This document shows positions 24,688-34,026 of a DNA stretch of 64,000 bases, one piece after another. Position numbers and translations under genes: made by a program. The DNA comes from Chitinophaga varians (GTDB lineage: Bacteria > Bacteroidota > Bacteroidia > Chitinophagales > Chitinophagaceae), in the NCBI RefSeq assembly GCF_012641275.1, contig NZ_JABAIA010000002.1:1488001-1552000 (forward strand), in the 5' to 3' direction. The notes under the pieces are model-generated. The model had not been told where the DNA came from. It saw only the letters and a program-made list of their open reading frames with translations, and made no database searches. Numbering within the stretch: position 1 is the first letter of the stretch; each line of letters opens with the position of its first letter.

Positions 24688-27600
24688 ATGATTGCATCCA
24701 TATTGACCAGGCTGGAGTCGTCCCGAAAAGAGCTCCTGGACCTTGGAATGAAGAATCCCCTTTTAAACTACAAGTTATCTGCCAGCAAAGGGCTACATAT
24801 TGTTGATGAAGTATCGGCCGCCGTTTATGCGTTGCTGGTAGCAGAAAATAAAACGCTGACGTTCCTCGACCGTCCGGACAAAAAAGCCGGGCAGCCTGAC
24901 CTGATGTACCAGGAACAGCCGGCTGCCGGCGGAAAAGACACCGTGCATGACACCCGGCTGCAAACCAATGAGTCGCAGGTAAACCTGCACACCCGTTTGC
25001 TGAACACCTATTACGCCGCCAGAATGAGCCTGGAAGAGCAGGGGTTCAATATCCTGTACCTGTCGCTCGGCATGCTGCAATGGTGTGAAGCGGGCAGTAC
25101 TGAGCCGCGACTGGCGCCACTGGTGCTGGTGCCGGTGCAACTGGACCGTTCGGACGTCCGTGAACGTTTCCGTTTGAAATATACGCTGGAAGAAGTGGAG
25201 GGCAACATCTCGCTGGAAGCGAAGATGAAAACGGATTTTAATATCAGCATCCCTGCCTTGCCGGAAACGGAAGATTTTAATATCACCGAATATTTCAATG
25301 CCGTGGCCGCGGCCGTAGATGGCATGCCTAACTGGAAAGTGGAAGCTGACGCCATTGAGCTGGGCTTTTTCTCTTTCGGGAAATTCATGATCTACAACGA
25401 CCTGGATGCCGCCAACTGGCCGGGCGATAGCGGCCCGCTCACCCATCCGGTGATCAACAGCCTGTTTGGCGGTGGTTTTTCAGATAATCAGCCTGGTATT
25501 CCGGAAGATGCTTTTATCGATAACGAACCACGTGCCGATGAGCTGTTCCAGGTGGTAGATGCCGATAGTTCGCAGATTCATGCGATGCTGGCCGTACAGG
25601 AAGGCAAACACCTCGTGATACAGGGCCCTCCTGGCACGGGTAAATCACAGACCATCACCAATATTATCGCCGATGCCGTAGGCAGAGGGAAAAAGGTATT
25701 GTTTGTAGCAGAAAAGATGGCCGCGCTGGAAGTGGTGAAGCGCCGTCTTGATAATATCCAGCTGGGAGAAGCCTGCCTGGAGCTGCACAGCCATAAAGCC
25801 AATAAAAAAGAATTACACCAGGAGCTGCGCCGGGTGCTGGAACTGGGACGGCCTTCCGTGCAAAAGCTGCGCGAAGAGGTATTGTTGCTCAACACGCACC
25901 GGCAGGAGCTGAACGAATACTGCCAGGCGGTGAATGAGCCGGTAGGGCAGAGCGGCCTTTCCGTACATCAGATCACCGGCTATCTGTTACGTATAAACGA
26001 AGATATCGCCGGCAGGCAGCTTCCGGTTATTACGCCGCCGGACATGGCCTCCTGGGACGCTGCGGCCATGAACAAGGCCACGGCCATGGCTCAACGAATA
26101 CAAGCCTGTTTAAGTGAAGCCGGCATGCCATCGCAGCTGCTGTTCCTGGGCAGCCGGTTGAACGTGCTATTGCCGCACCAGCAGGAGGCGCTGCAACGGC
26201 AGTTGCAGGACACTGCCACCGCTTTACAGGACCTGCAACAGTCCCTTACCGGCGTAGCCGGGAAGATGGGGTTGCAGGCGCCGGAAGACGTAACTGCCAT
26301 GAAACAGCTGATACATGTCTGTGACCTGTTGTCGCGCAAACCGGACCTGAGCGGCCTGAACGCCGGCAACAAAGCGTGGTTGCAGCAGCAGCAGGATATC
26401 ATCTCCTGGCTGGAAGCGGGCCGCCGCCTCACAGCCATCCATCAGGCATACCAGGACATCCTGATACCGGAAGCATTTTCACAGGACCTGATGGAAGTGC
26501 GACAAAATCTGCTCGCCCACGGCACCAAGTGGTATAAGTTCCTCATCGGCGCCTATAACCGCAGCAACAAACAACTGGCGGCATTGTGCAAAGGCGCATT
26601 GCCCAAAGACAATACCGAGAAGCTGCAATATGTAGACAGTATTATGGAATACCGCCGGCACGATGCGCTGTTACAGGAGCATGCCGCCCTGGCACGCGAC
26701 CTGTTCGGCACACGCTGGCAGAAACACCAGACCGACTGGGACGCGCTGGACACTGCCACTGCCTATATAACGGACATGCATAAACGTATTTCCGCCGGCA
26801 CCTGTCCGGAGGCTGTGCTGGACTGTCTGCATAAAAACATAGACCCTGCCGTGGCTGCGGCCGACCGCGATGCCCTGCAGCAGGCAAGCGATAAAACCGC
26901 CGGTTTGCAGGCAGCCGTATTACAACAACTGGAAATGCGGGACTACCAATGGCCTGCTGCCTTCGCCGCTGCTGCGCAACAGCTGGGCACATGGAAAGAC
27001 AGGTTGCCGGAAATCCACCATACCATTGCCTGGAATAATATCACGGAAACGGCCACACAGGAAAATTTATCCTGCCTGATCACACCGTCAACAGACTGGC
27101 CGGAAGCGGCCCGTTTGCTGAAGACCGTCTTACAAAAGACATGGTACGAATACCTGCTGGAAACCGCTGTGAAAGCACATCCTGCGCTACGCCGCTTCGA
27201 CAGGGCGGGACACGAAGAGCTGGTACAGCAGTTCCGCCGCCTCGACGCGATGAACCTGCAGTATAACCGTGCCCGTGCCGCCCTCAGTCACTGGGAGCAG
27301 ATGCCGCGCATGGAAGCGGGCGGCCAGGTGAACATCATCAGAACAGAATTCAATAAAAAAGCCCGGCATATGCCGGTGCGCAAGCTCATGAAAGAAGCCG
27401 GCCTGGCAATACAGGCCATCAAACCGGTGTTCATGATGAGTCCCTTGTCCATCGCCAACTTCCTGCCGCCGGCCACACTGGAATTTGACCTGGTGATATT
27501 TGACGAAGCCAGCCAGGTAAGGCCTGTGGAGGCGCTCGGCGCTATTCTGCGCGGCAAACAGCTGGTCGTGGTAGGTGATACCAAACAGCTGCCGCCTACC

Positions 27601-29328
27601 AGTTTCTTTGATACGCTGACCAAAGAAGTGGAAGACGAAGAGAACATCACGGCGGACATGCAGAGCATTCTCGGTTTGTGCGATGCCCAGGGCGCGCCAC
27701 AACGCATGCTGCGCTGGCATTACCGCAGCCGTCATGAATCGCTGATCACTTTATCGAACCATGAATTTTATGAAAACAAGCTGGTGATATTCCCCAGCCC
27801 CGGCTCCAAAGACAGCCGTGGCCTGGTGTTCCATCATCTTCCTGATACCGCTTATGACCGTGGTAAAACGCGTTCCAATCCTAAGGAAGCAGAAGCAGTG
27901 GCCGACGCTGTGATGGAACATGCCCGCCGTCATCCGGGACTGAGCCTTGGCGTAGTGGCGTTCAGTACATCTCAGCGGGAAGCAATCACCGTAGCATTGG
28001 AAACACGGCGCCGCAATAATCCAGAGCTGGAATCCTTTTTCCGTCAACATGCCGACGAGCCTTTCTTTGTGAAGAACCTGGAGAATGTGCAGGGCGATGA
28101 GCGTGATGTGATTTTCATCTCTATCGGTTACGGCCGTACGGAGGAAGGTTATGTGGCCATGTCCTTCGGCCCGCTCAACAACGAAGGCGGTGAACGCAGG
28201 CTCAACGTACTGATCACCCGTGCCAAATCACGCTGTGAGGTGTTTACCAACCTTACCGCAGATGATTTGGACCTCAACCGGACGCAAAGCGCGGGTATCG
28301 CGGCGTTGAAGAACTTCCTGTACTACGCGCAGCACGGACGGCTCAATATGACGGTGGAAACCGGTCTGCCGGCAGACAGTCCTTTTGAGGAAAATGTGGC
28401 AGCCAGGCTGGAAGAGAAAGGGTATATCGTCAGGAAGCAGGTAGGCTCCCGCGGTTTCTATATCGACCTGGCTATCGTGGATCCGGACAATCCCGGCCGT
28501 TATATCCTGGGTATTGAATGTGATGGCGCTGCCTATCATTCTGCCCGTTCCGCCCGTGACCGCGACCGTTTGCGCCAGCAGATGCTGGAGGCCATCGGAT
28601 GGAAGATGTACCGCATCTGGAGCACCGACTGGTTCCGTAATCCGGGGAAAGAACTGGACAGGCTGGTGGCGGCGATAGAAGCTGCTAAAACAGCACTCTC
28701 CATGGACGATGAGGACGCGCAGGAGGCAACACCTGCCGCAGCTGCTCCTGAACTGAAAAGGGAAGTGGTGGAAGAAGATACCGACGAAACGCAGATGTAT
28801 GAAATAGCCACGCTGCCGGAAGAAATCCGGGACCAGGAGTTTCATGCCACGCCTATTGGCAGCCTGTGTAACTGGATAGAGCAGGTGGTAAACATAGAAA
28901 GCCCTGTACACTTCGATGAGCTGGCCCGCCGCATGGTGGAGGCAGCCGGTATTACGAGGGTAGGCCCGCGCATCCGGGAGATACTCCGTCATGCCGTAAG
29001 ACATTCCGACGCCAGTAAACGCATCAAGATAAAAGGGCAATTCCTGTGGCATACCGCCCTGCCCGAACCGGTAGTGCGCAACCGCAGCCTGTTGCCGGCT
29101 GCCGCCCGTAAGATCAACTATATTTCGGTGGAGGAAATGGGCGTAGCGCTGGAAAAAGTGGTGAAAGACGCCATTGCCATCCAGCGGGAAGATGCAGTGC
29201 CTTTTATCGCTAAAATGTTTGGCTACAGCCGTGTAACAGAAGAGATGAAAGAGGAAATCCTCAAGGCGATTGATGCCGGCATCGCCAATAACGTGGTGCA
29301 GCTGGAAGGCGATCTGCTCAAAGCATAA
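24688..29328 (+). CDS. DUF4011-SF1 helicase-Vsr/MTES_1575-like nuclease-DUF3320 protein (Hhe-like anti-phage candidate)
   Basis: A 1546-residue cytoplasmic protein. The N-terminal DUF4011 block (SSRKELLDLGMKNPLLNYKL) starts near residue 10. Walker A GPPGTGKS is near 313-320, a long helical insertion follows, Walker B 'LVIFDEASQV' and 'VVVGDTKQLPPTSFFD' are near 935-970, and later SF1 motifs include 'MLRWHYRSRHESLI' and 'NVQGDERDVIFISIGYG'. At about 1230-1330 lies a Vsr-like nuclease with ECDG and YH residues (FEENVAARLEEKGY, LGIECDGAAYH), and at about 1385-1440 a DUF3320 domain. This matches the single-gene defence system reported as hhe (DUF4011-helicase-Vsr). Composition is like the host. 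Confidence 0.9.
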   Translation: MIASILTRLESSRKELLDLGMKNPLLNYKLSASKGLHIVDEVSAAVYALLVAENKTLTFLDRPDKKAGQPDLMYQEQPAAGGKDTVHDTRLQTNESQVNLHTRLLNTYYAARMSLEEQGFNILYLSLGMLQWCEAGSTEPRLAPLVLVPVQLDRSDVRERFRLKYTLEEVEGNISLEAKMKTDFNISIPALPETEDFNITEYFNAVAAAVDGMPNWKVEADAIELGFFSFGKFMIYNDLDAANWPGDSGPLTHPVINSLFGGGFSDNQPGIPEDAFIDNEPRADELFQVVDADSSQIHAMLAVQEGKHLVIQGPPGTGKSQTITNIIADAVGRGKKVLFVAEKMAALEVVKRRLDNIQLGEACLELHSHKANKKELHQELRRVLELGRPSVQKLREEVLLLNTHRQELNEYCQAVNEPVGQSGLSVHQITGYLLRINEDIAGRQLPVITPPDMASWDAAAMNKATAMAQRIQACLSEAGMPSQLLFLGSRLNVLLPHQQEALQRQLQDTATALQDLQQSLTGVAGKMGLQAPEDVTAMKQLIHVCDLLSRKPDLSGLNAGNKAWLQQQQDIISWLEAGRRLTAIHQAYQDILIPEAFSQDLMEVRQNLLAHGTKWYKFLIGAYNRSNKQLAALCKGALPKDNTEKLQYVDSIMEYRRHDALLQEHAALARDLFGTRWQKHQTDWDALDTATAYITDMHKRISAGTCPEAVLDCLHKNIDPAVAAADRDALQQASDKTAGLQAAVLQQLEMRDYQWPAAFAAAAQQLGTWKDRLPEIHHTIAWNNITETATQENLSCLITPSTDWPEAARLLKTVLQKTWYEYLLETAVKAHPALRRFDRAGHEELVQQFRRLDAMNLQYNRARAALSHWEQMPRMEAGGQVNIIRTEFNKKARHMPVRKLMKEAGLAIQAIKPVFMMSPLSIANFLPPATLEFDLVIFDEASQVRPVEALGAILRGKQLVVVGDTKQLPPTSFFDTLTKEVEDEENITADMQSILGLCDAQGAPQRMLRWHYRSRHESLITLSNHEFYENKLVIFPSPGSKDSRGLVFHHLPDTAYDRGKTRSNPKEAEAVADAVMEHARRHPGLSLGVVAFSTSQREAITVALETRRRNNPELESFFRQHADEPFFVKNLENVQGDERDVIFISIGYGRTEEGYVAMSFGPLNNEGGERRLNVLITRAKSRCEVFTNLTADDLDLNRTQSAGIAALKNFLYYAQHGRLNMTVETGLPADSPFEENVAARLEEKGYIVRKQVGSRGFYIDLAIVDPDNPGRYILGIECDGAAYHSARSARDRDRLRQQMLEAIGWKMYRIWSTDWFRNPGKELDRLVAAIEAAKTALSMDDEDAQEATPAAAAPELKREVVEEDTDETQMYEIATLPEEIRDQEFHATPIGSLCNWIEQVVNIESPVHFDELARRMVEAAGITRVGPRIREILRHAVRHSDASKRIKIKGQFLWHTALPEPVVRNRSLLPAAARKINYISVEEMGVALEKVVKDAIAIQREDAVPFIAKMFGYSRVTEEMKEEILKAIDAGIANNVVQLEGDLLKA

Positions 29329-29352
29329 ACGAACAACGAGTGTATCAGAATC

Positions 29353-29386
29353 GGACATGTGTATATTTTCCATTATACATATGTCC
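29353..29386 (+). terminator. terminator after the hhe-like gene
   Basis: GGACATGTGTATA pairs with TATACATATGTCC (one G-T pair) across an eight-base loop, and TTTCTTTTTA follows. It lies 24 bases after the helicase stop codon. Confidence 0.78.
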
Positions 29387-29482
29387 TTTCTTTTTATAGG
29401 CAGGACTGCGTGGCATGTTTTTGAGAGCCTTGGCCGTGTGAAGCCGGAGTAGCGGGAGATGTTCACCCTAAACTGTAACCAC

Positions 29483-31879
29483 ATGTTCAGGAATTATCTG
29501 CTGATAGCGTGGCGTAATCTGTCCAGGTACAAGTATTACACGCTGATCAATATTGCCGGGCTGGCCATTGGTATGGCTACCTGCTGGCTGTTGCTCTTAT
29601 ATGTACTGGGAGAAACCAGCTATGAAAACTTTTTCCCCAATAAGGACCGTGTATATCGTACTGTGAACGATGCCTCCTGGGCCGGCGGCCGGCTCAATGT
29701 TGCCACCACATCGGCTCCTTTTGCGCCACTGTTAAAAAGAGACTATCCGGAAATAGAAGAGATCACGCGGGTATTGACCGATGGCGGCAGCCTGTTGGAA
29801 TATAACGGGAAAAAAATGCAGGTGGAAGACATCTATTTTGTGGACAGCACCTTTTTGAAAGTGCTGCCTTTTCCGCTGCTGGAGGGCGATGCGGCTACCT
29901 GTCTCACTCAGCCCAATGGTCTGTTGCTTACCCGCTCTCTGGCGAAGAAAATATTCGGCGACCCGGCATCGGCCATGGGAAAAATAGTGCACACGGAAGA
30001 CAGTGCCGCTGTGTTCCAGGTGACCGGCATCCTGGAAGATGTGCCTTCCAATACACATTTTTCATTCAGCGCCTTACGGGTACTGCCGGCTAATTACAAT
30101 GCGGACGGCTGGCAGAATTTCGACGTATATACGTACCTGTTACTGCGTAAAGGCGCGGCTGCCAAAGCGCTGGAAGCCAAGCTGCCGCAGTTTGGCGACC
30201 GATATGTAAAACCTCATATGGGAGAGGTGCAGTATCAGATGACACTACAGCCATTGACTTCCATTCACCTGCATTCCCACCTGGCATATGAAATAGGGTC
30301 GAATGGCAATGTGCTTTACGTATATGTGTTCCTGTTTGTAGGATTGCTGATTTTGGTCATTGCCTGTATTAACTATATGAACCTCGCCACCGCCCGTGCT
30401 ACGGGCCGCGTGAAGGAAATAGGTGTGCGTAAAACGATGGGATCTGGCAGGGAGGAAATTGCGCGCATGTTCCTGGCCGAATCATTTCTGCTGACCCTGA
30501 TATCCGCCGTGGTAGCCTTCGGTCTGGTCGTAGTGGCGTTACCGTATTTCAATGAATTTGCGCATCGCCAGTTAGTGTTATGGCAGTTTGGCGTAGCGCG
30601 TACCATCGGCGCTATATTGTTACTGGTGGCTTTCACGGGATTAATGGCCGGTATTTATCCGGCGGTGTTTATGTCTGGTTTCCGGGTCATCAGCGCGCTG
30701 AAAGGGCGGTTGAGCGGCAGCAGCCATGCCGGCTTCCGGAAAGGGCTGGTCACTTTTCAGTTTATGATCGCCATTGTGCTTACCGCCAGCACGCTGGTAG
30801 CGTATGACCAGCTGCAATATGTGATGCACACCAACCTGGGTTTCAACAGGGAGCAGTTGCTTTCTTTCCATATCAGTGATGTGCAGGCACGGAAGAATAT
30901 TCCTGCCATGAAACAGCAGCTGTTGAGTAATCCGCTGGTACGGGAAGTATCGGCGGTCAGCAATCCTATCGGGCGCAATGACCTGGGCACGAGTGGCTAC
31001 TTTGTAGAACAGGATGGCAGTATTTCGGAATCATCCATATTAGCGCAGGGCCTCATGGTGGACGCTGGTTTTTTGAAGACGATGGGCATCACCTTGCAGC
31101 AGGGCCGCAATTTCTCCGATACCGGCAATGCCGACCGTTATCATGCTGTGCTGGTAAATGAGACGCTGGTGAAGAATTTTCAGTTGAAAGACCCGTTAGG
31201 CAAGCGGATACAGTTCAAAATAGATAACAAGGGCACCCGGGCGGGACGTGTGATCACCGGTGTGGTAAGGGATTTTCATACCTATTCGCTGCAGCACAAG
31301 ATAGCGCCGCTGGTGATGCAGATGGCGCCTTTCCCGGAAATGGAAGATAATATGTACGTGCGCGTTAGTCCGCAGAACATCCCGGCAGCCCTGGCCTACA
31401 TAGAAAAAGTGTACCAGCGTTTCGATGCGGCGCATCCGTTCAGCTACCAGTTCCTCGATGATAACTTTGCGAAGCAGTATGCCGGAGAGCAGCAACAGGA
31501 GCAGATATTTCTGCTGTTTACCGTGCTGGCGCTGTTTATTGCCTGTCTTGGTTTGTTTGGGCTGGCCGCGTTTATGGCGGTGCAGCGCACGCGTGAAATT
31601 GGTGTGCGCAAAACACTGGGCGCTTCTGCCGGCAGTATTGTAAAGATGCTGTCGCAGGATTTCCTTCGGCTGGTGTTGATAGCGGCCGTACTGGCGTTCC
31701 CGTTATCCTGGTGGATCATGGACCGGTGGTTGCAGAGCTTTGCCTATCGTACCGGTATCAGCATATGGGTGTTTGTGCTGACGAGTGTAGGCGTTACCGT
31801 AATAGCGTTGCTGGCTGTCAGTTATCATGCCCTGCGTGCAGCGATGGCCAATCCGGTGAAGAGCTTGCGGGCCGACTGA
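29483..31879 (+). CDS. FtsX/MacB-type ABC transporter permease
   Basis: About 798 residues from the ATG at 29483, preferred over 29459 because family members begin 'MFRNYLLIAWRNLSRYK'. The layout has one N-terminal span, a large MacB periplasmic core (about 45-240), three spans (about 285-420), a second periplasmic domain (about 450-640) and a second FtsX triplet ending in 'PVKSLRAD'. The 'TREIGVRKTLGAS' motif after the spans is typical. No ATPase gene is adjacent, so it would share one encoded elsewhere. Its stop codon directly abuts that of the convergent ygiD, with no spacer. Confidence 0.92.
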   Translation: MFRNYLLIAWRNLSRYKYYTLINIAGLAIGMATCWLLLLYVLGETSYENFFPNKDRVYRTVNDASWAGGRLNVATTSAPFAPLLKRDYPEIEEITRVLTDGGSLLEYNGKKMQVEDIYFVDSTFLKVLPFPLLEGDAATCLTQPNGLLLTRSLAKKIFGDPASAMGKIVHTEDSAAVFQVTGILEDVPSNTHFSFSALRVLPANYNADGWQNFDVYTYLLLRKGAAAKALEAKLPQFGDRYVKPHMGEVQYQMTLQPLTSIHLHSHLAYEIGSNGNVLYVYVFLFVGLLILVIACINYMNLATARATGRVKEIGVRKTMGSGREEIARMFLAESFLLTLISAVVAFGLVVVALPYFNEFAHRQLVLWQFGVARTIGAILLLVAFTGLMAGIYPAVFMSGFRVISALKGRLSGSSHAGFRKGLVTFQFMIAIVLTASTLVAYDQLQYVMHTNLGFNREQLLSFHISDVQARKNIPAMKQQLLSNPLVREVSAVSNPIGRNDLGTSGYFVEQDGSISESSILAQGLMVDAGFLKTMGITLQQGRNFSDTGNADRYHAVLVNETLVKNFQLKDPLGKRIQFKIDNKGTRAGRVITGVVRDFHTYSLQHKIAPLVMQMAPFPEMEDNMYVRVSPQNIPAALAYIEKVYQRFDAAHPFSYQFLDDNFAKQYAGEQQQEQIFLLFTVLALFIACLGLFGLAAFMAVQRTREIGVRKTLGASAGSIVKMLSQDFLRLVLIAAVLAFPLSWWIMDRWLQSFAYRTGISIWVFVLTSVGVTVIALLAVSYHALRAAMANPVKSLRAD

Positions 31880-32704
31880 TTACGCCGTCCGGAAGCAGCG
31901 CATGCTGATACTGCCGTTCTGAATTTCTTCGTAGGTAAATTGAATTTCTTCGTTTTTATTGACCAGCCCGAGGGTGTACAGCATCGGCAGGTAGTGGTCA
32001 TTTGTGGGTATAGACAGCTGTGCGGCTGTTCCCAGTGTGTGATAGTTGACCAGGTCGGTGAATGCCTTTTGTTCCAGTTTTTCTTTCACGAGATGATCAA
32101 AGGAGATGGCCCAGTCAAATGGTTTGGCATTGTTGGAGAACACCACCTGGCGCAGGTTGTGAACGATATTGCCGCTGCCCATGATAAGCACCCCTTTATG
32201 GCGGAGCGCTTGCAGTTCAGCTGCCAGCTTAAAGTGATATTCCGGTGGCTGGTGATAGTCGATGCTCAGCTGGTATACCGGAACGTCTGCCAGGGGGTAC
32301 ATGTGTCTGAGCACTGTCCATGCGCCGTGATCGAGGCCCCAGTGGTCATCTTCCATCACTTTGGCGGAAGTGATCAGGTCTTTTGTTTCGCGGGCCAGGG
32401 TGGGGGCGCCGGGCGCAGGATATTGCACCTGGTAGAGTGCTTCGGGGAAGCCGCCGAAATCATGGATGGTTTCTGGTTGCGGCGCCACCAGCACGTGTGT
32501 GCCTTTGGTCAGCCAATGCGCGGAGATGACCAGGATAGCGCGGGGCTTGTCCGGTATTTGTTGGCCCATCTGTGTGAGCGCGCGGGTAAAAGCATTGTCG
32601 CTGATGCCGTTCATCGGGTTACCGTGACCGATAAACATTACCGGCATTGCTTTCTCAGCGGTTTTCAGGTCGCTGGTAATATGATGAAAACCCTGTAAAT
32701 CCAT
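31880..32704 (-). CDS. ygiD: 4,5-DOPA dioxygenase extradiol-like protein (YgiD family)
   Basis: A 274-residue member of the class III extradiol ring-cleavage dioxygenase (LigB-like) group. Visible metal or active-site blocks are 'MFIGHGNPMNGI' near 23-34, 'ILVISAHWLTKGTHV' near 57-71 and 'HWGLDHGAWTVLRHMYP' near 120-136. By family it opens the ring of catechol-type substrates using Fe or Zn; the physiological substrate is unknown. An Rrf2 regulator lies 81 bases upstream on the same strand. Confidence 0.9.
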   Translation of the reverse strand: MDLQGFHHITSDLKTAEKAMPVMFIGHGNPMNGISDNAFTRALTQMGQQIPDKPRAILVISAHWLTKGTHVLVAPQPETIHDFGGFPEALYQVQYPAPGAPTLARETKDLITSAKVMEDDHWGLDHGAWTVLRHMYPLADVPVYQLSIDYHQPPEYHFKLAAELQALRHKGVLIMGSGNIVHNLRQVVFSNNAKPFDWAISFDHLVKEKLEQKAFTDLVNYHTLGTAAQLSIPTNDHYLPMLYTLGLVNKNEEIQFTYEEIQNGSISMRCFRTA

Positions 32705-32785
32705 TTGGTTATTTAGTTATTGGGTTATTTAGTAGATGCTTTTAGTCAGCCGTGTTAGTCTACGGACGCCAGATAAAATTAAATA

Positions 32786-33193
32786 TCAAAATTTATCGGC
32801 GAAGTCAGCCAACGTCATGTTCTCCAGTTTCCGTAGCAGGGCGCCTTCTATGTCTTTATACAAATCATCCAGATGCTGATTGATCTGTTTGCCCACTGCG
32901 CAATCGGGATTAGGATGGTTACGGCTGTTGCCCAGCAGGGAAGTTTGCTGTACAGCATGGTACACATCTGAGAGCAGGATGGCAGTAGCCGGTTTGGCGA
33001 GTGTGGCGCCCCCGTTTTTGCCTTCCTTGCTTTCTATCATGCCATGGTTACGCAGGTTGCTGATTTCCTTTCTGACCAACACCGGATTGATATTGATACT
33101 CCCGGCAATGTAATCGGACGACAATAATGTCCCGTTTTCCTTCGCCAGGAGCGTCAGTATATGTAACGATATCGGAAAGCGGGCATTATTCAT
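32786..33193 (-). CDS. Rrf2-family transcriptional regulator
   Basis: A 135-residue winged-helix protein with the Rrf2 layout (FPISLHILTLLAKENGTLLSSDYIAGSI, then a wing 'ESKEGKNGGATLAKPATAILLSDVYHAV'). Fe-S members such as IscR and NsrR carry three conserved cysteines in the C-terminal part; here I see one, in 'PDCAVGKQI'. It is therefore probably a single-Cys redox or cluster-free type, like YwnA. The adjacent ygiD gene downstream is a plausible target. Confidence 0.9.
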   Translation of the reverse strand: MNNARFPISLHILTLLAKENGTLLSSDYIAGSININPVLVRKEISNLRNHGMIESKEGKNGGATLAKPATAILLSDVYHAVQQTSLLGNSRNHPNPDCAVGKQINQHLDDLYKDIEGALLRKLENMTLADFADKF

Positions 33194-33263
33194 TCTGTAA
33201 TTCTATTTATTACAGTACAAAGGTACGCCAAACGCCGGGAACGGAAAAATTTATCCTGATGGG

Positions 33264-33689
33264 CTAGCGGTGGGTATAGAAATAGATGATGCTGGCGATA
33301 ATCAACAGAATGATAATCAAGGCAATAACACATCCGTTGCGGCTGGGCTTTTTCACGGCGCTGGTTAGTCCGCGGGCCTGCAGGAGAGACTCCATGGTAT
33401 CTTTAGCCTGTTGAAGGGTGGTTTTGGTGTCCGGTAATTTGTTGACCTCGGTATAATAGTATTTGATGCCATGAAGCTTTCCGCTGTTAAGGCTTATCTG
33501 GATTGCTTTTTCGGCGATGGTGCGTACGGCAGTGGTGGTTTTACCGTGGGGCTTGTCATGTTCAGGTGTAATCACCCGCTGGCAGCTGTGGCAGATGACC
33601 ATTACGTTAAATGGATCTTTTTCGGGAACAGTGCGAATCAGCTCTTTGCTGCCGCAGTAGGGGCAGATAGTTGGTGGAATTGCTGTCAT
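33264..33689 (-). CDS. zinc-ribbon membrane protein of unknown function
   Basis: A 141-residue protein with an N-terminal zinc ribbon (CPYCGS at about 9-14 and CHSC near 33-36) and a single C-terminal transmembrane segment (about 118-139, VIALIIILLIIASIIYFY) followed by two or three basic residues, a tail-anchor form. I do not recognise a named family. It stands alone between the Rrf2 gene and the REPIN-like element. Confidence 0.78.
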   Translation of the reverse strand: MTAIPPTICPYCGSKELIRTVPEKDPFNVMVICHSCQRVITPEHDKPHGKTTTAVRTIAEKAIQISLNSGKLHGIKYYYTEVNKLPDTKTTLQQAKDTMESLLQARGLTSAVKKPSRNGCVIALIIILLIIASIIYFYTHR

Positions 33690-33755
33690 TAATAGTTTTT
33701 AGGATTCCCTTAAAATAAACAAAAAATACGAATTATAGGGTATGTGACGCAGAAA

Positions 33756-34008
33756 TCCCAGGGCTGAAGCCCTGGGCTACGATCAGATTCAGGTTCTTTT
33801 AATGAAGTATTTTGCCGGTTACGCCATAGGCATTCCAGTCCTTGGTTTGGCGGACGATTTTCATTTGCATGGGGAATGCCCTGGAATCTTCACCTGCCCA
33901 CAGTTCATTTTCCTGAAGTCCTGACCTGGGTCGGTAACCCATAAACAATAGGCTTGTTAATGAGAAAGGACTTGATTCAGAACGTAGCCCAGGGCTTCAG
34001 CCCTGGGA
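33756..34008. repeat. REPIN-like element: two inverted palindromic REP units flanking ~200 bases
   Basis: The left unit, 26 bases at 33756-33781, contains the palindrome CCCAGGGCTGAAGCCCTGGG (33757-33776). The right unit at 33983-34008 is its exact reverse complement. The interior has a further partial inverted repeat (GGCATTCCAG / GGGGAATGCC). Neither an open frame nor a gene is apparent inside. This is the form of REP/REPIN elements mobilised by RAYT transposases; no transposase is in the window. It fills the gap between the zinc-ribbon gene and msrA. Confidence 0.75.
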
Positions 34009-34026
34009 CATCTGGCATTTTACGGA

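Noticed and set aside
28228..29484. 418-codon antisense frame at the end of the hhe-like gene
   Set aside because: It overlaps the DUF3320 and nuclease region fully on the other strand and shows no family pattern.
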